A stretch of DNA of 64,000 nt, from positions 62,001-126,000 of the forward strand of contig JBAKBP010004442.1 of the NCBI GenBank assembly GCA_037953745.1. The letters are read 5' to 3'. The DNA comes from Lithodes maja (taxonomy: Eukaryota; Arthropoda; Malacostraca; Decapoda; Lithodidae). This document shows positions 56,226 through 64,000 of the stretch, piece by piece (the first letter of the stretch is position 1; each line of letters starts with the position of its first letter). The position numbers were made by a program, and so were the translations under genes. The notes below the pieces were generated by a model that saw nothing but the letters and a program-made list of their open reading frames with translations, made no database searches and had not been told where the DNA came from.

Positions 56226-56600
56226 TAAGAATCAAGGAACATTTTTGGGTAAAAGTTGGGAACCAGACTTTTTAGCATAATTCAGGCATGCCGAATTCGA
56301 TAAACGCGGTTCCCAAGCGAAATTTTGAGTTTTGACCGTCTAATTTGCATAAACAAAATGGCCACCAAATTGGAAATTTTTGACACTTCTTGAACCATTT
56401 TCTCCAATATCTCTCTAACTAGGCAAGCAAATATCACAAGTGAAGCATCTATACCTATGTTTTGAGGGTCAGGGAATGTCACTGAGGCATTTTTAAAGGA
56501 ATCAGTAATAAGCCTAGACTTTAATATACATATTAGCGGCTGTCATTAGAGAAAAATCAATGGTTCCCAACTTTACCCCAAGATACTCCTTGATGCTTAT
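56226..56600. repeat. ~40-bp inverted repeat flanking a ~290-bp core
   Basis: The left arm ATAAGAATCAAGGAACATTT-TTGGGTAAAAGTTGGGAACC (about 56226-56266) is matched by the reverse complement of 56558-56600, ATAAGCATCAAGGAGTATCT-TGGGGTAAAGTTGGGAACC. The block lies between the chimera and the 3' end of the PIN-domain gene (on that gene's strand, just past its last stop). It could be a 3' UTR hairpin, the end of a mobile unit, or a small independent MITE. Confidence 0.75.
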
Positions 56601-56660
56601 GCAGGCAAAACAGGGCAATATCTGTCACTCACCTGAACTATTTATTGGAGTAGACCATAT

Positions 56661-59600
56661 TCATGCAATACAAGGAGTTTGATCATCACTCTGTTGCTGA
56701 CATGCACACATTGCTGTGCATCGTAACCCGGATTTGCGGCAATTGCACCGACGCATCCTGCATTGTTTCTGTCAGGCACATGAAATAATTTCCAGGCAAC
56801 TTTGTGGGATCGGACTCAATGACATCAGCATAGGTTGTAGTCCTGAATCGCCATGTTTCCATCCCATGTCTGTGGGTGCAGGAAGCTCAGGTACAGCACA
56901 GTAAGCATTTCTCCAAATCATTGCTTGATAGTGTACTCGCATCAAATGGAAGCGGAGAGCATCACGTGTTGGTGGCATTGCTTCTGGTTTGGCAGTCTTT
57001 GAGAACAGTATATGCCTTGCTGCATCAACAGAGTCTGTTTTGTGCACATCATATATTCTGCAGACAAACGTTTCTGAAGATCGATGGTCTCCTCTGTGAG
57101 TTCACCGATTCCCAAGTTTATGAGAAATTGATGGTGCTGTTTGAAGACTTTCCATGATGACCTTTTGGTGTGATTTGCGATGCAGGAGGTGGTGTCGCAC
57201 CCGGTTAATGCATGAAATGGTAAAAGAGTTGTTGTTGAATCTCTTGGTAGGTTGTTGAAAACAGCATCAATGGGTATATATCGCCTTTTCTTGGTGGTAC
57301 CAGACATCATCCAGAGGTGTTCACATTGTACACGTGGGAAGTGGGAAACCAAAAGCACGAGAACATCAGTGTCCCTTGATGACACAACAACTGTATTGAA
57401 CTGGCTGTGCACAGCATGTAACACCAACCTAGTGTCAGCTTCTTCATGTGTGGCTCTCAGTTGAGTCAAATCAGTGATTGGCTTTGATGACCTAACCTCA
57501 ATTTCTTCTCTGAATCCCCCGGCAACTACAATCTCCTTATCATCAGGTGCCTGAGAACACAGTTCCTCAGACAGGAAATTTGCAAGATCAGCTTTATTAG
57601 CAGGGAGCGACACAAAGTTAGTCCATTTTTTTGGAAGAGGCACATCACGTCCCTCAACAATTCGTCTGATTGGTCGATCTGCTTTCGTGCGTCGTGTCCT
57701 CGTACCACCCTTGATTGTCTCTTCTCTATATCTGTCGAACACAATGTCTACCCGTTGATAGTTAGAACCTGCCTTTAATACTGCTCTTACGTATGTGTCG
57801 GCCAAATCCCCAAAGGTCATTGCATTGTCAGGCTTTCCCAGAGCAACCACCAGTGCTTGTCCATCAATGATTAGGCAGGATGATGAGTCGTGAAGTTCAA
57901 TAGCTTCAGGGCAGATTATGTCTTCCGTTAACTTATCTGCCAGTATGGACTTATTTCCAGTGCGGAGTGTACCATTCATTTCAGCGAGTGATACAGGAAC
58001 TGGCAGAAGCTCGTGCTTTAGGACAGCTGGCAAGTCAACTGGACGACCTGCCTCATAGGCAGTAAGAAGGCGTTGAAGCACGTTTCTATCTGCCTTCAGG
58101 ATAGTTCTCTTGTCTTTCTCTTTATTGTCTTTGACCACTTCATACAGAGATGCAAACGTTTTGGCATTACTCCTGTGTAGGGGTGCATGGATTCTGACAT
58201 CTGGCTTGTCACCTTGCTCAGGTACAATCATCCTCTCCTCCACGAATGTATTCACTTTTTCTTGTCCGAGTTCTTTGGCACAAAGTAATGAGTTTTGGAT
58301 TGCCTCTGTTGCTAGGTCTTTTGTGGCCAGATTCTGCAATGACGCTGGTGAAACCGATGCAAAAACCTTGAATCCCTGGAAGGCCGAGAGCAATGCCATC
58401 TCGTCATCGTTGTCCCGCTTTTGCCGTGATTTGGTAGCTTCATTGTGAACACGTGCACTACCAGGACAGTTGTTGTACATTGCATGCGTTTCAGCTGCAA
58501 TGTGAGACCTCATATTATACGAAAGGGTCCATCTACAAAGCGCTGATGTTGTCTTTGTGATGCCAATGATTCCACCTGCTTTCTTTCCTGTACCATTTAT
58601 CCACTCCATGGCTTGGTCTGGATCTACTTGGTTGAACTTTTGAACAGAACGTTTTACAACAAAGTTGCCCCTTTGAAACTCTGATAACACGGATTCTGGT
58701 AGTTGGTTCATCTCGGCTATATACACTGTACCCCATCTTGCATAGTTCAGGTGGTCATACCGCATGAAGTATGGCAACATCAGACTGAAGGAGTGGAGAT
58801 GAAGGTCCCAGATTCCATCACGCTGAGCTCGAGTGAACTGCAACAGTATTGAGACCATGTCCATATAGTTCCACCAGAAGACAAAGTTCACATCATCAGA
58901 TTTACTTGCTATGAAACCTTTCAGAAGATTGTGAAACCGTTCCTGCTTCAGACATCTTATCAGTTCTGGAATTCTTTCGGGATTGTCATCAGCAGCTATC
59001 GCAGAAACTTCATCATGGTATTCCTTGTCTGACTCTGCAGCAAACAGGAGAAATGTTGGCAACAAAACCCGCCAAAGAGCTTGCAAAGTAAGTTTGTGAG
59101 CTCTCATAGCCTTATTGTACGCTTTTCCTGACAGGACAAGTTGCACAGCACCCTCCCCAAGCAGTCCACTCTCTAGCCACACTTCAGCTAAACCAGATCC
59201 AGCCATGTGATCTCCTATAGCCTTCAGGAAGTTCATCGTGGTATGAAATCCACCAAGGCGAGGGATTAATTTATCCCGATATTCTTCCACAGACCACTTC
59301 AGCTCCATGAGTTTGCAGTATAAGGCTTGGTCCACTGTAAGGACTGTATGCTCCTGTCCGAAATGTGAAGATATCGCCATGCACCTCTTCACAACTGTAT
59401 TTAGCGTATCTAACTCGTGAGCAGGAGCAAGAATTATGGGCAAATACCCTACTGCTGTCTGCTCTGGTTCCTCTGTTGAGACTGACTGATTGAATACTGT
59501 CCAAGAAGGTTTTGTGGCAGAATCTTGACGTCGCAGGAAAAAAGTCATGTCCGTTGCTTGTGCTTGTTTTACACAATCACTGTCTCCTTCAGGTTTCATG

Positions 59601-59770
59601 AACCATACCTTGTCAACAGGGGCTGTGAATACTGGCTCACTTGTGGCAGGATTTATATTGACAGGATACAGGTTCTCTAGGACATCTGGCACGATCAGCG
59701 TATGTCTAGCAGATGGCTCTATCATCCGAAGTTCAGCATCGGCTTTCTGTCCCCGCTGCCATGTTGCCAT
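56661..59770 (-). pseudogene. Large intronless protein: transposase-like half, FEN1/XPG-like PIN nuclease, CXC-like tail
   Basis: The ATG at 59770 opens 942 codons to 56942. The N-terminal half (about 1-450) has LTVDQALYCKLMELKW, LGGFHTTMNFLKAIGDHM, YDHLNYARWG and DQAMEWINGTGKKAGGIIGI, a conserved architecture with spaced acidic residues that could be an RNase H-fold transposase-like core; this is inference. Residues about 628-865 show the acidic set of a FEN1/XPG PIN nuclease: D636 in LIIDG, D675/D679 in VDIVFDRY, E776/E777/D779 in HEEADTR, D800/D802 in SSRDTDVL and D859 in LTGCDTTS. At about K900 (57066-57072) a one-base loss ends the frame. The correct continuation (57047-56661) reads PPTRDALRFHLMRVHYQAM and a Cys-rich tail with CRMRRCNCRKSGLRCTAMCA, broken by one TGA (56774-56772), and stops at 56663-56661. 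Related large proteins of unknown function are, from memory, common in decapod and cnidarian genomes. A mobile or recently inactivated gene is likely; expression is unknown. Confidence 0.8.
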
Positions 59771-60103
59771 TTGAGTTGCATGGAAAGTATTTTTTCCATC
59801 AAGTGTCTCATCAAGAATGTGTCTCTAGTGTCTCTAAGCTTTCTTCTGTGTGACGCATGTCGAGTATGAGCATGCTGTACAGAACGCCCAGTCAGGCCCC
59901 ACTCTCGCTAGGATCGTCAGGGCAGGAACTTTGGCTGTAGTCTGTGTAGAGTTTCCTAACTTAGTTTATGTGAGCCGTTGTACTATAAGTATTATAAATA
60001 TGTATTTTGTTTTCATCTGAGTCAACGAGTTCTATTTTATATCATTAGTTATAAGTATTGTGTGTGGGACTTATATGTAATGATGAGAGGAGAGAGAGAG
60101 AGA
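59771..60103. other. Spacer between PIN-domain gene and Gypsy LTR
   Basis: It holds the upstream region of the minus-strand gene. No TATA box or initiator could be assigned with confidence, and no inverted partner of the 56.2-56.6 kb repeat was seen here. Confidence 0.45.
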
Positions 60104-60228
60104 TATTACGTAACGGGGACCAGTGAGTGCGCCACGCGGGCAGATAGGCCTAACTCCCTCCTCCCTCCTCCCTTCCTCCCTTTCAGCGCGTGGGAAGTTC
60201 TTTGTCGATCCCAGATTGAGAGAGAATA

Positions 60229-60236
60229 TGACGTCA
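60229..60236 (+). promoter_or_regulatory. CRE-like site TGACGTCA
   Basis: Perfect ATF/CREB palindrome 63 bp upstream of the TATA box, inside the putative LTR. Confidence 0.6.
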
Positions 60237-60291
60237 CAATTGCTAGTGGGCGGTCCTTAGTAGTTGGCGTTATGCTCACTAAAGGGCCGAG

Positions 60292-60300
60292 TATAAAAAG
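60292..60300 (+). promoter_or_regulatory. LTR TATA box
   Basis: TATAAAAAG in GC-rich surroundings, with an initiator-like TCAGAACTC about 30 bp downstream (60321-60330), as in a pol II core promoter. Confidence 0.65.
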
Positions 60301-61707
60301 GGAGGTCCCGCCGCATTTTCCTCAGAACTCATCAGGCAAAGCGACCTCTCATATCCCTTGCAACTATCCATATTCTTCCGACTGATGTGAACTTTCTCTA
60401 CTCTCTGAACAGCCTATCTTCTTCTCTTCTCGTCCCTGTTTAACCTCCATGACCCCTTTGGTGCAGATTTAGTCAGCCAAAGTATTATCGCTTGAGTTCT
60501 CACGAGATAAGTGCCTGTTAGATAGCCTATTTTTGGAAGGGTTAACTAGAATAGGATTGATTGATGTTTGTTGCACTCGTATATGCATTTCCCTGTGTGC
60601 GATTATTCATGTTCCTGTTTTCTGCTGGTTTAGGCAATGCTAGACTGGGATAGGGTTTCTGAGTTGTGATTTCCTATGAGTACTAGGTTGCGGTTGAACC
60701 AGTACAATTGCAACGGAGACGTGGAACGCCTAGGTGGTCTTTCTGACTGTGTACCGTGGGAGTTTAGCACTGTGTTGCGAGTGAGGGCTTTTGCCTGTGC
60801 CACCCAACACTGTGCTATCTCATTTGCTTGACTTTGAGAGGATCGCCAGGAGAGAACCAGATACTAGTGATCTGGATCTCTCAAGAGAGCATCCCGTCAA
60901 TTACCGTAATTTGGCCGCACAGTCTTAAGGACCTCGCTAGGCTACGAGCCGCTTGCTCAGCCATTGTCTCTTAACCTTAGATATCCCAGCTAGACTTTGC
61001 TCGACCAGCAGATACAGCATAGTATTGAAGCTTCTCCTTATGTATATTATTGTTTAAGCACTATTGATTTCATGTGTGGCACGCTTAGCTACTTCAGAGA
61101 TTAGTGGCCCACGAGCACAATCTTAGTAGGCTATTGCCAGTGCATTGTCGAAGTACTTCTTCTTAATGTTTGCCATATCCTATTGCTTATTCTTATAATT
61201 CTTCTTATGTCAATTTAAAGCCTTTAATTACCAGTGAGTTATTCATTAAATTGCTGTTCAAAATCCGATACTTACTTCTTATGAGTATTCGAGAAGCATC
61301 TAACTTATCAGAAGATTCCTTGCTTGATGCTCGAGGACTATTGTTTAACGTAACGTAATAGTGCCGATCCGAAGTAGAGGGTGGAGGACTTCTTAAGTTC
61401 TTAGTTCAAGGGTGGATTACTTCGGCTTCGGCCAACACTATTCTTTAGTGTTGTAGTACTTTCTTCTTTGTTTGATTGTTGACCAGACTAGATAACTCCC
61501 GTCTTGCTATTAGTCTGTTGTGTGAAACGCTAGTACCGAGTTCTTGTATACCCCGTTATAGCAGATAGAACTCTGGAGGGTAGTGGCGTTTTTTTGTTCG
61601 GCTGGCAGTACTCTGGGGTTGGGATCGTGTGTTTCCATTGTGGCAGCGAGCCATACTCGAGTCCTGTGTAAGAGCCCTAGTGTACCCGAGTGTCCGGTCG
61701 TAACAAA

Positions 61708-61719
61708 TGGCGACCTTGC
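61708..61719 (+). promoter_or_regulatory. Primer-binding site TGGCGACCTTGC
   Basis: TGG pairs with a tRNA CCA end. It lies two bases after the LTR terminus CGTAACA and 200 bp before the gag ATG. TGGCGACC-type sites are common in Ty3/Gypsy elements. Confidence 0.6.
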
Positions 61720-61919
61720 TTAGGATTTTGTGAACAGTATAATTTTTTGCAGAGTTGTACAACATTTGTTTGTTGGTACTTTAGCGTACATATTGAAGAA
61801 TATTTTTTTTTGTAAGGCAATTAGGAGAGCATTTAAGAGACTCCAGTTAATTTAGTAATTAGTGCTTGCATAAGGGAGTTTAACACTTTTGTCTCGAGAA
61901 TTTTTTGGTGAACTTCAGT

Positions 61920-64000
61920 ATGTCGGGCCCTAGTACTGACGAGGAGCGAGAGATGCTAAGTGAGGAGGTGCCGTTAGTAACTAGTGAGGAGGATGCTAGA
62001 TTTTTTGTGAGTAAGCAGTGCCACGTGACGGAGGAGAGGCTGACTGGGGTGAATGTTTATGGCTTGCACCTGATAGCCAAAGTTTTGGGCAGATCCAATG
62101 TAGTAGGGATGTCCAAGGGGGAGCTGATTTCCTGGGTGTTGCGTGGGCGACATGGGGTTTCGGAGGAGAGGGCGTTTGGGGGGGTTCCTCCCCAGATCCC
62201 CTCTCACTCGACTCCCACAGTGCCGTCCACTCAGTTGCCGGAGGTTAGCACTCTCCCACAGAGGGATGAGAATTGGAAGATTGGAGTGCCCTCGGGCGGT
62301 GCGTATGGTGGTTCCCCAGTTCTTGCCCCCCCTCCTTCAGTAGTGGCAACTCCCTCTTCCTGCCTGTCTCCAGATATGATATTTAAACTTGAGCTTGCTA
62401 AAATTGAGGCTAGGAGGCAGGAGAATGAGACTAGGAAGCATGAGATTGAGGTTAGGAGGCAGGAGGATGAGACCAGGAGGCATGAGGCTGAGGTTAGGAG
62501 GCACGAGGCTGAGCTTAGGTACGACTCAGAGAAATATTGTGCTCAAATAGATTTAGATAAGACTCGTGCAGAGTCGACAGGGATTCGGATGGGCCGTGAG
62601 GGCCAAGTAAGAGAACAGTCCTTGTCCCACTTAGTCAAGTTGGTGCCGGCATTTAGTGAAACTGAAGTCACAGAATTTTTTAATCGTTTTGAGAAGAAGT
62701 GTAGGGAGCATAATTGGCCTGAAGAGAAGTGGGCAGCTCTAGTCTCCTCCAGACTTACGGGTAAGGGTCTGAAGGCTTATGATGCACTGCCTTTAGAGTC
62801 TTGCATTGACTACCCAGAATTGAAGAGAGCTGTCCTACGGGCATACGAGTTGCAACCAGAAACATATCGATTGAAGTTTCGGGGTGTTACAAAGACTAGG
62901 GAGGCGACCTTTCTTGAACATGCCCGGGACTTAAAAGATGCACTTACAAACTGGACACGTTCTGAGAAAGCTGAGACGGCCGAACAGTTGACTGAGCTGT
63001 TTCTGCTCGAGCAGTTTTATAAGTGTACAGGTGCAGAAATGACTTTAACTATTAAAGAAAAGAATCCAAAAACTCTACAGGAGGCAGCTGAGATGGCTGA
63101 CCTCCGGCTATCATTAATTCGTGGGTGCGGGTCTGCCCAGCGTAGTGGGGCAGGTAACAAGGGGCGTGACGCCCCACCCCCCCGAGTTAGTAATATATCT
63201 TATGCAAACAAGTACAAGAGTTATGATACCAAGACTGACCACAAGACTAGCACCGTCCCATTTAAGAAGGGGCCGGGCCCTTCCCAGTACCAAGGGAAGC
63301 CCAAAGGGGAGTTAGAGTGTTATCAATGTCATAAAAAGGGGCACTTTGCAAGAGTCTGTCCTAGCAAACCACCTACAGCAGCTGTGTCTTTGGCCTGCAA
63401 CATTGGTGTGTCTCTGAAGCCTTCTGAGTTTGCCCGGGGCAGTTCGTCAGAGGCTGAGGCACAGCCAATGCAGAAGCACCTGGGAGGCTCGAACCCTGCT
63501 CAGGATGTTTTTTGCGACCATAGAGGACGGGGTTGCGTGATGTGGGCGGGGCGCAAGCATGGAGTAGAGGTCTTGCGTGATACAGGTGCTTCCCAGACTT
63601 TGATGAAAAACTTGACTGGCTACCCTATAAATGAGGCTCGGGTGGTGGTGGTGCAGGGTATTAATGCAACTCGGTCATACCCGCTGGTGCGGTTGGAGTT
63701 GGAGGTGGATGGTGTGGCACGTGAATTGGATGTTGGGATTGTGGAGAAACTGCCAGTGGAGGGCGTCGACCTTCTTCTCGGCAACGACTTTGCAATGCCC
63801 GCTTCTGAGGTTCTACCCTTAGTCGTTGCCGAGAGGCCGGCCGACGTGAGTAGGGAAGAGCGAGAGTGGGTCGAGCGGTGCCAGGCACAACCCATGGCGT
63901 GTGCTGTCACCCGAGCTCGGGCAGCTAAAGTGTCACAGCCTAGTCCTCCGTCTTCAGACCAGCAGAGGAACGATCAACAGGAGGAGGCTAAAGCTGGAGT
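61920..64000 (+). CDS. Gag-protease of Gmr1-like Ty3/Gypsy element (runs off window)
   Basis: An uninterrupted frame of 693 codons from ATG at 61920 has no stop before the window end. Residues 1-150 are a Pro/Ser-rich leader. Residues 160-200 are a charged heptad-like repeat (EARRQENETRKHEIEVRRQE and variants), probably coiled coil. Residues about 236-400 are a capsid domain of the SCAN-like type (FFNRFEKKCREHNWP, YELQPETYRLKFRG, LTELFLLEQFYKCTG), the gag version known from Gmr1-like elements. C467-C480 forms a CX2CX4HX4C zinc knuckle (CYQCHKKGHFARVC). D554 is the aspartyl protease catalytic residue (LRDTGASQTLM), with LLLGNDF as the flap-side box. The start was chosen as the first ATG after the primer site. 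The intact frame suggests a young copy. RT, RNase H and integrase would lie outside. Confidence 0.85.
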   Translation, partial: MSGPSTDEEREMLSEEVPLVTSEEDARFFVSKQCHVTEERLTGVNVYGLHLIAKVLGRSNVVGMSKGELISWVLRGRHGVSEERAFGGVPPQIPSHSTPTVPSTQLPEVSTLPQRDENWKIGVPSGGAYGGSPVLAPPPSVVATPSSCLSPDMIFKLELAKIEARRQENETRKHEIEVRRQEDETRRHEAEVRRHEAELRYDSEKYCAQIDLDKTRAESTGIRMGREGQVREQSLSHLVKLVPAFSETEVTEFFNRFEKKCREHNWPEEKWAALVSSRLTGKGLKAYDALPLESCIDYPELKRAVLRAYELQPETYRLKFRGVTKTREATFLEHARDLKDALTNWTRSEKAETAEQLTELFLLEQFYKCTGAEMTLTIKEKNPKTLQEAAEMADLRLSLIRGCGSAQRSGAGNKGRDAPPPRVSNISYANKYKSYDTKTDHKTSTVPFKKGPGPSQYQGKPKGELECYQCHKKGHFARVCPSKPPTAAVSLACNIGVSLKPSEFARGSSSEAEAQPMQKHLGGSNPAQDVFCDHRGRGCVMWAGRKHGVEVLRDTGASQTLMKNLTGYPINEARVVVVQGINATRSYPLVRLELEVDGVARELDVGIVEKLPVEGVDLLLGNDFAMPASEVLPLVVAERPADVSREEREWVERCQAQPMACAVTRARAAKVSQPSPPSSDQQRNDQQEEAKAG

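Larger units (their letters stand above)
60104..61705 (+). repeat. Putative 5' LTR of Gmr1-like Gypsy element
   Basis: The end GGTCGTAACA (61705) is followed by AA and the primer site. The start is placed at TATTACGTAACGGGGACC (60104), which is nearly the inverse of CGTAACA (expected TGTTACG). The LTR carries a CRE (60229-60236), a TATA box (60292-60300) and a stable CAACACTATTCTTTAGTGTTG-type hairpin at about 61432-61453. The left boundary is tentative because the 3' LTR lies outside the window. Confidence 0.5.

Noticed and set aside
57252..58448. Plus-strand frames inside the PIN-domain gene (70 and 112 codons)
   Set aside because: Shadows of the long minus-strand coding frame.
61432..61453. 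Hairpin as a stand-alone terminator or ncRNA
   Set aside because: It lies within the Gypsy LTR between TATA box and primer site, so it is more simply part of the retroelement leader.

Overview
This is eukaryotic, intron-bearing, repeat-saturated DNA with no bacterial-style gene organisation. The mix of mobile elements points to an arthropod, most likely a decapod crustacean. It includes Jockey, CR1/L2-like and RTE-like LINEs, BEL/Pao, a Gmr1-like Ty3/Gypsy element, a Merlin-type transposase, tRNA-derived SINEs, a satellite carrying runs of the arthropod telomere motif TTAGG, and a small spliced glycine-rich secreted peptide gene. The organism is an inference; no host housekeeping gene is visible.

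Layout. 1-16 kb: no host gene. It holds truncated LINE 3' ends, one containing a 29-bp minisatellite with 8-unit higher-order structure, short dispersed repeat families (called DR-A and DR-B here), foldback elements, a SINE and microsatellites. 16.1-21.0 kb: a composite LTR element bounded by a 5-bp direct repeat (GATAC). It has three copies of one LTR, each carrying a tRNA-like module with A and B boxes, and a long non-coding interior. 21-32 kb: LINE scraps, SINEs, a pogo/Tc1-like MITE, a 45-bp near-perfect palindrome, and long stretches where nothing is recognised. 32.3-34.5 kb: a broken LINE on the minus strand. 34.6-35.3 kb: a chimera of a CR1/L2-like LINE and a Penelope-like RT. 35.3-35.7 kb: a BEL/Pao fragment. 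35.7-40.8 kb: a nearly full-length Jockey LINE on the minus strand, with ORF1 mostly open and ORF2 broken. 43.0-43.75 kb: another LINE remnant. 44.8-45.9 kb: the only convincing host gene, a two-coding-exon secreted Gly/Tyr-rich peptide on the minus strand. 46.9-48.1 kb: a Merlin/IS1595-like transposase with two frameshifts, followed directly by a ~102-bp satellite with TTAGG runs (48.1-49.1 kb). 49.2-52.4 kb: two further tandem arrays (132 bp and 86 bp). 53.6-56.2 kb: a CR1/L2-like LINE on the minus strand, then a second copy of the LINE/Penelope chimera. 56.2-59.8 kb: a large intronless minus-strand gene. It has a transposase-like N-terminal half, a FEN1/XPG-like PIN nuclease module and a Cys-rich CXC-like tail, broken by one frameshift and one stop, with a strong inverted repeat just past its end. 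60.1-64 kb: the 5' LTR, with CRE and TATA box, and the open gag-protease frame of a Gmr1-like Gypsy element that runs off the window.

Two items look least described. One is the PIN/CXC gene family member at 56.7-59.8 kb. The other is the LTR that carries a tRNA-like pol III module at 16-21 kb, which resembles in principle the 5S-bearing Cassandra elements of plants. The shared LINE/Penelope chimera and the 8-unit higher-order minisatellite are also worth checking.
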